Counted from the stretch's first letter, positions 43,457 to 52,538 are shown. The stretch: DNA of 64,000 nucleotides from Pseudofrankia sp. DC12 (GCF_000966285.1 NZ_KQ031391.1:5008383-5072382); one strand, 5' to 3'. The notes: generated by a model not told the origin, from the sequence alone. A program made the numbers and translations.

Positions 43457-44764
43457 TCAGGATCGGGCGGGCTTGTCTCCGCACCACTCCGTCGGCGACG
43501 GCGCGCCTGGAATCGTATTGGGGACGAGGTCGAACGCCGTTCCGGCCGCGTTCACCTGCATGAAGATCAGGCAGTTGATGGACTGCGTGACGCTGTGGCT
43601 GAAGTCGACCCGCCCGGCGAGAAGCCCATCGGCGTTGTAGTCCTTCACCCCGTGCAGGGCCTTTATGAACCCTGCGCGGGTCGGGCACGGCCCAGCAGCC
43701 GTCAGACCGCGCACGAGGAGGTCGGCGGCGACATAGGTCCCGTACGCCACGTCCTGCGTCGGCGTCTGGAGCTCGGGTGCGTACCTGTCGGCTGCGGCCA
43801 GATAGGTCTGCTGGGCGGGAAGGTGCGCCTGAAGGGGCAAGAGAGTGGAGAAGGTCGTGAGGCCGGTGACCGCGCTGCCGTAGTGCTGGATCGTCTCGTC
43901 GCCGTAGCCAGCGACGGAGAGAATCAGCCGGAAGGGTATGTGCGCCGCCCGGGTGGCGGCGACGACCTGCGGAACGTCGGACGACGCGAGGTCCAGTACG
44001 AGGACGTCCGCGGCGGTCCCACGCAGCCGATTGGCGAGCTGCGCCGGGCTGGTGACCGCCGAGTTGTACTCGAGCCTCGTCGTCGGGATCCTCGCCGCGC
44101 TGAGACTTTGCTCAAGCGTGGGCGTGAACTGTTGCGTGGCCGAGGCCGAGTCGGTAGTGACGATGACGGCCTGGTGCCCGCCCTGCGCCGTCGTATAACG
44201 CCCGAAGACGTCCGAGACGGACCCGCCAGTGAGGACGGACGGATAGGAGAAGAAATTCGGGTAGGCCGGGTCGGCCCAGATGTGCTCGATGGGAAGACCC
44301 ACGGTGGGCACCTGGTGCGACCGGAGGTAGTCCGCGCCGCCGGACGCGCTCGTCGATGCTTCGAAGATGCCGAAGACCCCACTGGACTCGACTAGGCTTC
44401 GCACGGCGGTGTCGTTGCTCGTGGGAGTGGCCTCGTCGCCCTGCCACACATAGGTGACCTTCCGGCCGTAGACGCCTCCGGCGTCGTTCACGAGCCCGAG
44501 GCGGGCATCCACACCGCCACGGGCGGCCTCGAGGGCGGCCCCGACGGCGCCGCTGTCGGGGTAGATCAGGCCGATCCGGATCTCGTGGGCCGATACGCCT
44601 GGGGAGTCGCACACTGGAGCAGACCCCACCGCGCCGGCGCAGCCACCGATCGCAGACACCGCTACGAGTAGCGTAGCCGCAACCGCCAGCGCCGTGCCAC
44701 CGCGGGAGCTTAGAGGGCCGGTGGACAAGTGGCGAAAACATAAGCGAAACTGGGTCGCGAACAC
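43457..44764 (-). CDS. Liv-type substrate-binding lipoprotein (tandem paralogue, left)
   Basis: A 435-residue Peripla_BP_6 protein with a long signal peptide ending in the lipobox AIGGCAGA. The mature part starts VSAHEIRIGLIYPDSGAVG. It is a clear paralogue of the protein at 45296: same length, and shared blocks such as AARGGVDARLGLVNDAGGVYG and YNSAVTSPAQLANRLRG. Start GTG at 44764 with GAGGAG upstream. There are no permease or ATPase genes here, so it is an orphan receptor that would need an importer elsewhere, perhaps the Liv system at the window start. Its upstream region carries a fragment of the LLM gene, proof that it is the duplicated copy. Confidence 0.88.
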   Translation of the reverse strand: MFATQFRLCFRHLSTGPLSSRGGTALAVAATLLVAVSAIGGCAGAVGSAPVCDSPGVSAHEIRIGLIYPDSGAVGAALEAARGGVDARLGLVNDAGGVYGRKVTYVWQGDEATPTSNDTAVRSLVESSGVFGIFEASTSASGGADYLRSHQVPTVGLPIEHIWADPAYPNFFSYPSVLTGGSVSDVFGRYTTAQGGHQAVIVTTDSASATQQFTPTLEQSLSAARIPTTRLEYNSAVTSPAQLANRLRGTAADVLVLDLASSDVPQVVAATRAAHIPFRLILSVAGYGDETIQHYGSAVTGLTTFSTLLPLQAHLPAQQTYLAAADRYAPELQTPTQDVAYGTYVAADLLVRGLTAAGPCPTRAGFIKALHGVKDYNADGLLAGRVDFSHSVTQSINCLIFMQVNAAGTAFDLVPNTIPGAPSPTEWCGDKPARS

Positions 44765-45101
44765 TGCTCGTCTCCTCGGGTCGCCAGAACTGACCTACCG
44801 GCGAGGCTACGGCCGAGGTCCTCGAGATGTCGGCCGTGTCGGCCGTGTCGGCCGGGTCAGCTGCCCGGGAAGATATCGCACCATGCGGAGGTGCGGGTAC
44901 CGGTCGACGCCCCCAATGGGGGGCACCGTCGATGCGCGTTATGGAGGCCGGCGCCTCCACCTGAACAGGTAGCATTTGCCCAGGCTTCCACAAATCGTCG
45001 AGGGCCGGCGCACGCACATACGTCCATCGGTGTCCGCGAAATCGCGAAATCGGTCTGTGTAGCCGGCCGGTCGCTTGCCGTTGACTGCACGAGAGTGTCG
45101 T
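44765..45101. other. Upstream region of the left tandem paralogue
   Basis: Noncoding. It is related to the stretch before the right copy: CTACCGGCGA and CGGGAAGATATCGCACC here match CTACCGGCGA and CGGGAAGATACCGCACC at 46.6-46.7 kb. A short direct repeat (TCGGCCGTG three times, 44828-44855) is unique to this copy. No good promoter boxes stand out. Confidence 0.5.
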
Positions 45102-45215
45102 CTCGAGGAATTCCAGCGTGGCTGCGGGGGAGCTGCTGCGTGTCGTTACTGAGATCCAGGTGACGCCGGTTCTCTTGAGATCGTCGAAGGCTTCGCGGTG
45201 GCGGTCGGCGTCGAC
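45102..45215 (-). pseudogene. 3' fragment of an LLM-class oxidoreductase gene
   Basis: 114 bases that match 46977-47090 inside the LLM gene with only two mismatches (a swapped TC/CT). It corresponds to about 38 codons near the C-terminus, without the last nine codons and without any start. It was carried along when the binding-protein unit was duplicated. The very high identity compared with the diverged binding proteins is notable. Confidence 0.85.
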
Positions 45216-45295
45216 ACCAGCCGGGGGTGCGTGTCGGGGGGAACGCGCGCGATCTGGCCCATTCCCCCCGACCGTTCACGACTCGCCTGGGTGGA

Positions 45296-46603
45296 TCAGG
45301 AGCTGGGGGGACCGCCGCCGCCGCCGCACCATTCCGTCTTGGACGACGCTCCCGGGAGAGGGTCGGGGACGAGCTCAAAGGCCGATCCAGCCGCGTTCAC
45401 CCGCATGAAGATCAGGCACTTGATCGACTGCCCGGCGCTGTGGGTGAGGTCGATCTGCCCGGCGAGCAGCCCACCGGCGTTGTAGTCCTTCACCGCCCGT
45501 AGAGACTTGATGAAACCTTGGCGGGTTGGGCAGGCCCCTGCGGCCGTCAGCCCTCGCAGGAGAATATCGGTGGCGACATAGGCCCCGTACGCCACGTCCT
45601 GAGTCGGCGTCTGGAGCTCGGGCGCGTACTTGGCTGCCGCGGCCAGATAGGCCTGCTGGGCGGGAAGGTGGGTCTGAAGCGGCACGAGGGTGGAGAAGGT
45701 TGTGAGGCCGGCGACCGAACTGCCGTAACGCTGGATCGTATCGTCGCTGTAGCCGGCGACGGAGATGACTGCCCGGAAGGAGATACCCGCGGCTCTGGTG
45801 GCCGCGAGGATCTGCGGAGCTTGGATCGACGGGAGGTCCAGCGCGAGGACGTCCGTGCCAGACCCGCGAAGTCGATTGGCGAGCTGCGCCGGGCTGGTGA
45901 CCGCCGAGTTGTACTCGAGCCTCGTCGTCGAAATCCCGGCGGCGGCAAGGCTCTGTTCCAGCGCGGGAGTGAACTGCTGCGCAGCCGCGGCCGAGTCGGT
46001 TGTGACGATGACGGCTCGGTGCCCGCCCTGCCCGCTTGCATACCTGCCGAAGACGTCCGAAACCGATCCGCCGGCAAGCACCGACGGGTAGGAGAACATG
46101 TTCGGGTAGGCCGGATCGGCCCAGATGCGCTCGATGGGAAGACCCACGGTGGGCACTTGGAGGGTCCGGAGGTAGTCCGCGCCGCCGGCCGCGCTGGTCG
46201 ACGCCTCGATAAGCCCGAAGACCCCGCTGGACCCCACGAGGCTCCGTACGGCGGCGTCGTTGCCCGCGGGCGTGGACTGGTCGCTCTGCCAGGTGTATGT
46301 GATCTTTCGCCCGTAGACCCCGCCGGCGTCGTTCACCAGTCCGAGGCGGGCGTCGATGCCGCCACGCGCGGCCTCGAGCGCCTTACCGACTGCACCGTCG
46401 TCCGGGTCGACGAAGCCAATCCGGACCTCATGTGCCGAAACTCCTGGGGAGACGCAGGACTGAGAAGGCCCCGAGGTGCCGGCGCAGCCACTCGCCGCCA
46501 GCGCGGCGACGAAGGCCGTCACGATCGCCAGCGGTGTACGGAGACGGGTACGTCGGAGCATCGTGGGTGAGCAAGGGTCATATAAGCAAAACTGGATCGC
46601 CAA
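45296..46603 (-). CDS. Liv-type substrate-binding lipoprotein (tandem paralogue, right)
   Basis: A 435-residue Peripla_BP_6 lipoprotein with lipobox LAASGCAG and mature start VSAHEVRIGFVDPDDGAVG. Paralogue of the protein at 43457. TTG at 46603 is preferred because GAGGGGG lies upstream and the left copy starts at the same place; ATG at 46561 would still leave a signal peptide. The C-terminus ends in a Gly/Pro/Ser run (WCGGGGGPPSS). It lies after the LLM gene on the same strand with a 346-base gap and has no dedicated importer here. Confidence 0.88.
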   Translation of the reverse strand: MAIQFCLYDPCSPTMLRRTRLRTPLAIVTAFVAALAASGCAGTSGPSQSCVSPGVSAHEVRIGFVDPDDGAVGKALEAARGGIDARLGLVNDAGGVYGRKITYTWQSDQSTPAGNDAAVRSLVGSSGVFGLIEASTSAAGGADYLRTLQVPTVGLPIERIWADPAYPNMFSYPSVLAGGSVSDVFGRYASGQGGHRAVIVTTDSAAAAQQFTPALEQSLAAAGISTTRLEYNSAVTSPAQLANRLRGSGTDVLALDLPSIQAPQILAATRAAGISFRAVISVAGYSDDTIQRYGSSVAGLTTFSTLVPLQTHLPAQQAYLAAAAKYAPELQTPTQDVAYGAYVATDILLRGLTAAGACPTRQGFIKSLRAVKDYNAGGLLAGQIDLTHSAGQSIKCLIFMRVNAAGSAFELVPDPLPGASSKTEWCGGGGGPPSS

Positions 46604-46949
46604 CTCGGATCGTCCCCCTCGGACTCATGGCTGGCCTACCGGCGATGTGACGGCCGCGATCTCTCTGAATGCCGTCGTGTCGGTCGGACCAGATTCCGGG
46701 AAGATACCGCACCCTGCGTCGAATGTGGACAGAGGGCTCTGCGGAGTAGTCGTTCCCGAATATCGTGGGGTGCCCGAGTGTGGTTGGACCCTGTTCGCTC
46801 TTCGACCTGGCTGACTGCGTGAACTTGTGGAGGTGATGGGGCAACAGCGGGTGGGGACATCCGCGCTGGCGAAAGGTCGAGAGATCTGCCAATGTGGTGA
46901 CGCGTGTACGGATCGTGATGTGTCGAGGGGCCGGCGGGCACCCGTGCCG
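46604..46949. other. Upstream region of the right tandem paralogue
   Basis: 346 bases without a gene, between the LLM stop and the binding-protein start. Its length suggests the binding protein has its own promoter. It is somewhat less GC-rich than the surroundings (for example around 46740-46765). I find no clear -35/-10 pair or terminator. Confidence 0.45.
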
Positions 46950-47852
46950 TCAGGTCAAATAGGTGGAGCCGAATGCCTCGAGGAATTCCAGCGTGGCTGC
47001 GGGGGAGCTGCTGCGTGTCGTTACTGAGATCCAGGTGACGCCGGTCTTCTTGAGATCGTCGAAGGCTTCGCGGTGGCGGTCGGCGTCGACGGCCGGCGTC
47101 TCGAGCCCGAAGTCGCGGTAGGAATACAGTACGTCGACCTGGTCGGTGCGGCCGGCGGCGGCGGCGGCCTCCCGCAGGCTGGCGATGGTGACGTCCAGGT
47201 CGCCGAGCGAGTCGAGGGACGGCGTGCGGGCGGAGGCGCTCACCAGCGCGCCGCCCGCCATCGGCATCCAGCCCTGTGCTCGTTCGGCGGCCCGGCGGCG
47301 GCTCAGTGCCGAGTTGCCCCCGATCCAGACCGGGATCGGGCTCTGCACGGGCCGGGGGAGGGCTACGACGTCCCGGGCGCTGAAATGGCGGCCCTGGTAG
47401 GTGAAGGGTTCCCCGCTCCAGTGCAGTGGAAGAACGTCGAGCACCTCGTCGAACAGCGCGTTGCGTTCGGCGAACTCGACGCCGAGGGCGTGGAACTCGC
47501 TTTTCTGGTATCCCGCGCCCAGGCCGAGGATCATCCGGCCGCCGGAGAGCTTGTCTACGGTCGCCGCGGCCTTGGCGAGGACAAACGGGTTCCGGTAAGG
47601 AGCGACGGCCAGGTAGGTGAGAAGCCGGATGCGTTCCGTGACGGCAGCCGCGTAGGCCAGGGCGACGAACGGGTCGAGCGTTTGGTGACCGCCGGCGGCA
47701 AGCCAGGCGGCTCCGGGCGCCGGGTGCTCCGTGAGCGAGAAACCGGAAAAGCCGTTCCGCTCGACCGCCCGCGCCACCTCGCCGATAGCCCCGGCATCGA
47801 GAAGATCGCCGGCGGTGCCCTTCTTCTCTGGGTACTGGAACATGAACCGCAT
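46950..47852 (-). CDS. LLM-class (luciferase-like) flavin/F420-dependent oxidoreductase
   Basis: A 300-residue TIM-barrel oxidoreductase of the luciferase-like family: GFSGFSLTEHPAPG, RIRLLTYLAVAPYRNPFVLAK, KLSGGRMILGLGAGYQKSEF and PIPVWIGGNSALSRRRAAE are standard blocks. Actinobacterial members mostly use F420, sometimes FMN. I chose ATG at 47852 because AAGGAG sits 10 bases before it; the upstream ATG at 47873 would include that ribosome site. A 114-base piece of its 3' end is repeated at 45102. The next gene upstream is a Liv-type binding protein, with a hairpin in between. Confidence 0.88.
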   Translation of the reverse strand: MRFMFQYPEKKGTAGDLLDAGAIGEVARAVERNGFSGFSLTEHPAPGAAWLAAGGHQTLDPFVALAYAAAVTERIRLLTYLAVAPYRNPFVLAKAAATVDKLSGGRMILGLGAGYQKSEFHALGVEFAERNALFDEVLDVLPLHWSGEPFTYQGRHFSARDVVALPRPVQSPIPVWIGGNSALSRRRAAERAQGWMPMAGGALVSASARTPSLDSLGDLDVTIASLREAAAAAGRTDQVDVLYSYRDFGLETPAVDADRHREAFDDLKKTGVTWISVTTRSSSPAATLEFLEAFGSTYLT

Positions 47853-47910
47853 TACTTTGGGGCTCCTTTCCATGAGCTCGGTGCCGCGTTTGCCCGGTCC
47901 CCGGACTCGG

Positions 47911-47947
47911 CGGCCCGGGCCCGCTGCGTAATGGCAGGCCCGGGCCG
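47911..47947 (-). terminator. Hairpin terminator after a Liv-type binding protein
   Basis: Arms CGGCCCGGGCC/GGCCCGGGCCG with a 15-base loop, 30 bases after the 3' end of the gene at 47977-49233 in its direction of transcription. It separates it from the LLM gene. Confidence 0.65.
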
Positions 47948-47976
47948 CCGTGCTTCGTGGTGCGTTGGCCCGCTAC

Positions 47977-49233
47977 TTACGACGCGGGTGCCACTGTCAC
48001 GCCCTTGAGGATGTCGCCGCAGACCGGGGTCGCGCCGTTGACCAGCTTGAAGGAGCTGCCCTGGAGCTTGACCATCCAGAGGCAGTTGTCCACGCCTCCG
48101 ACGATGTTCGTGCGGTCGTTGATGTCCAGCTTGTGGCTGCCGTAGAGGCCGAGAGCGGTGAAGTCGTGGATGTTGGACAAGGCCGTGATGAGCGAGGCGT
48201 TGGTCGGCTTCGGCCCGGCCGCCTTGAGGCCCTGGACGAGGAGACCGACGGAGACGTAGCCGCCGTAGTTCGCGAACGTGGGCTCCCCGGCCAGCCCAGC
48301 GCTCCTCAGGTCGCTCTCGAACTGCTTGGTCGCGGGCGTCTGCATCTCGACGGGCTCGAAGGGCACGGCGAAGGAGACGCCCTGGGCGGCGTCAATCGCG
48401 CCCGGGCCGCCCTGCGTCAGGTCGCCGCCGTAGCCGGTGAACAGCAGCGCGGTCTTGAGGTTCACTCCCTGGTCCCGCAGCCCGGTGAGCAGCGCGAAGG
48501 CAGTGTTCGGCTCGACCGAGGCGTAGAAGCCGTCGATCTTGGCGTTCTTCATCCCCAGCACCTCGGGGCCGACATTGGTGCTGCCGAAGGGGAACTTGGC
48601 ATCGAGGAAGCCGACGCTGATCCCGGCCGCCTTCGCCGACTCGGCGGCCGCGGAGGCAGCCTCGGAGGAGGACGGCGAGATCGAGTAGCCAACGGATGCC
48701 AGGCGGGTGACCCCCTGCATCTTGAGGTACTTGCCCGCGGTCGTGGTAACCATCGTCGTGTGCGTGGCGCCGGTGATCGAGAACATGTTCTCGGCCGTGA
48801 TCCACTCGGGCCCGTCATGAGAGGACCCGACCACCGGGATGTGGTGGGCGGTGAGGTAGTTCGCGGCTCCGAAGGCCAGCGAGGAGAAGGAGATCACGGC
48901 CTGGACGTGGTCCTGGGTGACGAACTTCTGGGCGACCGACAGCGCCGTGGTGGGGTTTGTCTGAGAGTCGCCGACCACATACTTGATCTTGTAGCCTTCG
49001 CGGGCCGCGTAGTACGTCCCCGCCTTCACGCCGCCGACCACGGTCTTGCTCGAGGACGCGGCCGGGCCGGTGATGTCGGCTAACAGCCCAACCGTCACGG
49101 TCTGCAGGGCCGATGCGCTACCGCTGGCGCCGGCGCCGGCGCTGCCGCCGCTCCCGCCGCCGCCCGACGAACAGCCGGCGGCGACGATCAGCGCTGCCGC
49201 CGCAGAAAGCATCGAAATGCTCTTCCTTTTCAT
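47977..49233 (-). CDS. Liv-type substrate-binding lipoprotein
   Basis: A 418-residue Peripla_BP_6 protein. MKRKSISMLSAAAALIVAAG leads to the lipobox AAGCSSGG and a Gly/Ser-rich linker, then VTVGLLADITGPAASSSKT begins the ligand fold; GYKIKYVVGDSQTNP and AVISFSSLAFGAANYL follow. ATG at 49233 has AGAGGA upstream; the frame extends a few codons further without need. A good promoter lies 55-83 bases upstream. It is less like the two tandem copies than they are like each other. No transporter genes are adjacent. Confidence 0.88.
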   Translation of the reverse strand: MKRKSISMLSAAAALIVAAGCSSGGGGSGGSAGAGASGSASALQTVTVGLLADITGPAASSSKTVVGGVKAGTYYAAREGYKIKYVVGDSQTNPTTALSVAQKFVTQDHVQAVISFSSLAFGAANYLTAHHIPVVGSSHDGPEWITAENMFSITGATHTTMVTTTAGKYLKMQGVTRLASVGYSISPSSSEAASAAAESAKAAGISVGFLDAKFPFGSTNVGPEVLGMKNAKIDGFYASVEPNTAFALLTGLRDQGVNLKTALLFTGYGGDLTQGGPGAIDAAQGVSFAVPFEPVEMQTPATKQFESDLRSAGLAGEPTFANYGGYVSVGLLVQGLKAAGPKPTNASLITALSNIHDFTALGLYGSHKLDINDRTNIVGGVDNCLWMVKLQGSSFKLVNGATPVCGDILKGVTVAPAS

Positions 49234-49287
49234 TGGTTCCTCTCTGGTCGAGATCACTGTGACAGATTTCCGAGCGTCTCCAGCAAG

Positions 49288-49316
49288 ATCTCACACGTAG
49301 TTACAATGCGTGTCAA
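49288..49316 (-). promoter_or_regulatory. Predicted sigma-70-type promoter for the Liv-type binding protein
   Basis: On the minus strand TTGACA (49311-49316, perfect -35) and TGAGAT (49288-49293) are 17 bases apart, in a locally AT-rich stretch; the start codon is at 49233, leaving a leader of about 48 bases. Confidence 0.6.
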
Positions 49317-49372
49317 TGAACGCTCCCGCGCTGGCGCGAGGTGCTGCCTGGCCGGTATGGAGAGACGAGTCC

Positions 49373-50557
49373 TCAGACCTTGACTGGAAGTCGCGCGTAC
49401 CCGCGCACGGTGCTGGTGTGCAGCCGTACCGTGTTCTCGTGGTCGACCTCCCAGACCGGGAAGCGGCGCAGCGTCTCCTCCAGTGCCACGCGGCCCTCCA
49501 GCCGGGCAAGTGAGGCGCCGAGGCAGAAGTGGATGCCGTGGCCGAACGAGACGTGGCTGTCGAAGCGCCGGCGGATGTCGAACTGGTCGGGGTCGGTGTA
49601 CTTGCGCTCATCGCGGCCGGCGGAGCCGGTGAGCGCCAGCACCTTCGACCGCGCGGGGATGGTTGTCCCATGTAGCTCGACGTCGCGGGTGGTGGTGCGG
49701 CCCTGGACCGGGGACGGTGCCTCGTAGCGGAGGATCTCCTCGATGGCGTTCCTGAGCAGCGACGGGTCGGCCGCGAGGTCGGCGCGCTGGTCCGGATGCG
49801 CCTCAAGCGCGACGCAGGCCCACCCGAGCAGCCGCGCGACCGTCTCGGTGCCCGCGGCGACCAGCAGGTTGCTGAAGTGCGCACCCTCCTCGGTGGTGAG
49901 GCGCCGGGTGCCCTCCTCGGTCTTTAGCTCGGCTTCCGTGAGAGCGGTCAGCATGTCGTCACGGGGTGCCTTGCGCCGGGCCTCGATGCGGTCCACGAAG
50001 TAGCCATGGAGCTTGATGTTGGCCCCGATGGCGATGTCGTTGATCATCCCTCGGTCGGGGTCCAGATGGAACATCAGGTCGATGGTTTGCCGAATCTCCT
50101 CCCGGTCCTCCGGATCGACGCCGATCAGCGCGGAGATCACCTTCGAGGGCAGCTGGGCGGCGAAGTCCTGGACGTAGTCGAACCCGCCCGAGCCGACCCG
50201 TGCGTCGAGCATCTCGACGCACAACGCGCGGACCTGGTCCTCAAGGGAGCCGACGCGCCGAGGGGTGAACGCCCGGGACACCAGGGCTCGCAGGAGGGTG
50301 TGCTTCGGGGGGTCCATCGAGATGATGTGCGCGCTGTTCATCGGCTCGGACCGCATGAGCTCGAGCACGATGCCGTACGCCGAGCTGAAGGTCTGCGGGT
50401 CGCGGTGCAGCGCCTCGACGTCGGCGTGCCGGGACAGCGCGTAGAAGTCTAGCTTCTCGTTGCGATAGACCGGCTGCTCGTCGCGCATCCGACGCCAGAC
50501 AGGATACGGGTCGGCATCGATCGCCTTGTCATAGGGATCCCAGTACAGCTCGCTCAT
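49373..50557 (-). CDS. Cytochrome P450
   Basis: A 394-residue class I P450. Heme loop FGHGIHFCLGASLAR with ligand Cys345, I-helix AAGTETVAR, and EEILRYEAP with ExxR. The start MSELYWDPYDKAIDADPYPVW resembles the P450 at 16239 (YYDPYDTEIGADPFPVF), so the two are related but only moderately alike. It is followed (minus strand) by the promoter of the next binding-protein gene and preceded by an SDR gene; no ferredoxin gene is adjacent. It probably hydroxylates a lipid-like or ring substrate. Confidence 0.92.
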   Translation of the reverse strand: MSELYWDPYDKAIDADPYPVWRRMRDEQPVYRNEKLDFYALSRHADVEALHRDPQTFSSAYGIVLELMRSEPMNSAHIISMDPPKHTLLRALVSRAFTPRRVGSLEDQVRALCVEMLDARVGSGGFDYVQDFAAQLPSKVISALIGVDPEDREEIRQTIDLMFHLDPDRGMINDIAIGANIKLHGYFVDRIEARRKAPRDDMLTALTEAELKTEEGTRRLTTEEGAHFSNLLVAAGTETVARLLGWACVALEAHPDQRADLAADPSLLRNAIEEILRYEAPSPVQGRTTTRDVELHGTTIPARSKVLALTGSAGRDERKYTDPDQFDIRRRFDSHVSFGHGIHFCLGASLARLEGRVALEETLRRFPVWEVDHENTVRLHTSTVRGYARLPVKV

Positions 50558-50718
50558 GATTATGCCTAACTGCGGTGTCCGTGATTCGGGTGGCCGGCAG
50601 GTGAGAGTCCATGCCGATTTGGAGAGGCCAAGACTGACGTCAGGACGGCCGGTCGACGGGTTGGCGCGGTGGCCGCCTCAGGCGTAGGGCCAGCGAGGGG
50701 AAATGCGCTCCCAGCTGG

Positions 50719-51486
50719 TCAAGGCGCGAACCGCAGTGCGCCGTCGAGGCGGATGTTCTCGCCGTTGAGATAGGGGTTGGTCGCGATCGCCTCGACGAGC
50801 AGGGCGTACTCCTCAGGCCGGCCGAACCGGTGCGGGAAGACGATGCCCTCGACGAGCTTCTCCCGGAGCTCCTCGCGCAGCGTGTACATGATCGGGGTGC
50901 CCATGGTGCCAGGGGCGATCGCGCACACCCGGACACCAATCGGGGCGAGGTCGCGGGCCATGGGCAGCGTCATCCCGAGAATGGCCGCCTTCGCTGAAGC
51001 GTAGGCGACCTGGCCGGTGCGGCCTTCCATCCCGGCGATCGAGGCGGTGTTGACGACGACGCCGCGCTGGCCGAACTCGTCAGGCTGGTTGCCCGCCATC
51101 GCCGCCGCGGTCAGCCGCGTCATGTTGAACGTCGTCAGCACGTTCATCTCGAGGGTCCGGATGAACGCGGTCTTGTCGTGCGGGGTCCCGTCGCGGGCGA
51201 CCAGACGCCCGCCGCCGGCGCCACCCCCCGCGACGTTGACGAGTAGCGAGAGCGGGCCGACGGCACGGGCGGCGTCGATCGCCGCGGTGACGTCGTCGTC
51301 GGCCAGGACGTCGCCGCTGACGGCGCTCGCGCTGTCGCCGAGTTCCTTTGCGAGCTCAGCGGCGCGGTCGGCGTCCCGGTCGAAGATGACGGCGTGCATG
51401 CCGATCTCGACGAGTCTGTGTACCGTCGCCGATCCGAGCCCGCCAGCGCCACCCGTCACGATCGCCGAGCGTCCCTGCAGGTTCAC
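50719..51486 (-). CDS. SDR, 3-hydroxyacyl-CoA dehydrogenase type 2-like
   Basis: A 255-residue SDR: AIVTGGAGGLGSATVHRL, VNVAGG, NTASIAG and the catalytic VAYASAKAAILGM. The sequence GQRGVVVNTASIAGMEGRTGQ and the MARDLAPIGVRVCAIAPGTMGTP tail are typical of type-2 (HSD10-like) 3-hydroxyacyl-CoA dehydrogenases, which oxidise short or branched 3-hydroxyacyl-CoA with NAD. GTG at 51486 has GGAG 6 bases before it. The P450 gene follows 161 bases later on the same strand. Confidence 0.88.
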   Translation of the reverse strand: MNLQGRSAIVTGGAGGLGSATVHRLVEIGMHAVIFDRDADRAAELAKELGDSASAVSGDVLADDDVTAAIDAARAVGPLSLLVNVAGGGAGGGRLVARDGTPHDKTAFIRTLEMNVLTTFNMTRLTAAAMAGNQPDEFGQRGVVVNTASIAGMEGRTGQVAYASAKAAILGMTLPMARDLAPIGVRVCAIAPGTMGTPIMYTLREELREKLVEGIVFPHRFGRPEEYALLVEAIATNPYLNGENIRLDGALRFAP

Positions 51487-51791
51487 CCATTGCTCCGTTT
51501 CTTCCGCAGGCCTGCGCCTGGAGACTACTGCCAGCAGATTTCCTTGCCGGCAGGGACTCGCTTTCCCATCGTGTCCGGGCCAGCCTGTCCTGGGGAATGC
51601 TTCGCCCCGTCCCTGGCAAGGATCAGCCCGGGAGCTGCTGGGATTCCGGGACCGGAGACAGGCGGCTCGCCGGCCAGCAACGAGATCAGGGTGGGTTGCG
51701 GCCGCCACACTCAGGTCTTAGGGCTGAGTCTTGCCGGTCGCCGCCTTCGACGTATGGAGAAGCTGATTGATACCGATGGGGCCGAAAATGC
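51487..51791. other. Noncoding region between two SDR genes
   Basis: 305 bases without a supported gene. An imperfect inverted repeat (TCCTTGCC near 51541, GGCAAGGA near 51614) could end transcription of the upstream minus-strand gene. I see no clear promoter. Confidence 0.35.
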
Positions 51792-52538
51792 TCACTGCTT
51801 TGTCCTCGCCGTCACGACTACTGCAGGAAGGGCCACGGCGCCGCCGGCCTCCAGGAGCCCGCGTACGATCCTCAGCAGGTCGTCGACGTTGACGAAGTCG
51901 CCGCGGAACAGGTTCCGGTCCGCCCACGTCTTGGCGAACGTGGCGGCCATGCTCATGTCCCATTCGGCGGTGAAGTCCGTGTGCGAGCCGCCGCCGCCGC
52001 CGCTGCAGACGCCCATCGCGATCCGGGTGAACCCGACGGTGGGGTGCTCGCCGCGCCAGGCGTCGGTCAGCTTGTCGAGCGCCGCCTTGCTGACGGCGTA
52101 GGCGCCGAGGCCAGGCCACGGCGGTGTGTAGGAGGCGCTGATGGACGACAGGTAGACGGCGTGGCCCGCAGAGGCTTTCAGATGAGGCAAGGCCGCCGCG
52201 GTGACGACCGACGCGCCGATCACGTTCGTGTCGAAGGTGCGCCGCCAGGTGTCCATGCTGAGGTCCTCGATGTGCCCCATCGGGCCGATGCCGGACGCAT
52301 AGACCAGGGCGTCGATGCCGCCGAGGCGCTTCGCGGCCTCCTCAATGGCGTCCCGGCAGGAGGATTCCCGTGTGACGTCGCAGGTGATGGCCAGGGTGCC
52401 GGGCCCAGCGTCCTTCGCCGCCTCCACCAGTCGGTCGTGCCGTCGCGCGAGCAGCGCGACCTGCGCCCCGTGCCGCGCGAGATCGACCCCGATGGAGCGG
52501 CCTAGTCCGCTGGACGCGCCGACGACAACCGCGCGCAT
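51792..52538 (-). CDS. Short-chain dehydrogenase/reductase (SDR)
   Basis: A 248-residue SDR: AVVVGASSGLGRSIGVDLA, LVYASG in place of the usual NNAG, and GLGAYAVSKAALDKLTDAW with Tyr and Lys; the Ser lies in LSSISAS. The Ala-Ser-Gly in the NNAG place and a Gly-rich loop before HTDF (CSGGGGGSHTDF) are unusual. GAGGTGGGG precedes the ATG at 52538. It is in line with the enoyl-CoA hydratase gene upstream (gap 124 bases). Confidence 0.86.
   Translation of the reverse strand: MRAVVVGASSGLGRSIGVDLARHGAQVALLARRHDRLVEAAKDAGPGTLAITCDVTRESSCRDAIEEAAKRLGGIDALVYASGIGPMGHIEDLSMDTWRRTFDTNVIGASVVTAAALPHLKASAGHAVYLSSISASYTPPWPGLGAYAVSKAALDKLTDAWRGEHPTVGFTRIAMGVCSGGGGGSHTDFTAEWDMSMAATFAKTWADRNLFRGDFVNVDDLLRIVRGLLEAGGAVALPAVVVTARTKQ

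Larger units (their letters stand above)
43423..45215. repeat. Tandem duplication, left copy
   Basis: Holds a Liv-type binding protein gene, its upstream region and a 114-base scrap of the LLM gene. It matches 45262-47090 (right copy) in order and orientation. Flanks also match: CCCACCGACCGG here and CCCCCCGACCGT in the right copy lie just after the binding-protein genes. The join is at about 45215. Ends are approximate. Confidence 0.8.
45262..47090. repeat. Tandem duplication, right (original) copy
   Basis: Partner of 43423-45215. It is taken as the original because it still has the intact LLM gene at its right end. The spacing between matching points is 1839-1875 bases, so small indels have occurred since. 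Confidence 0.8.
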
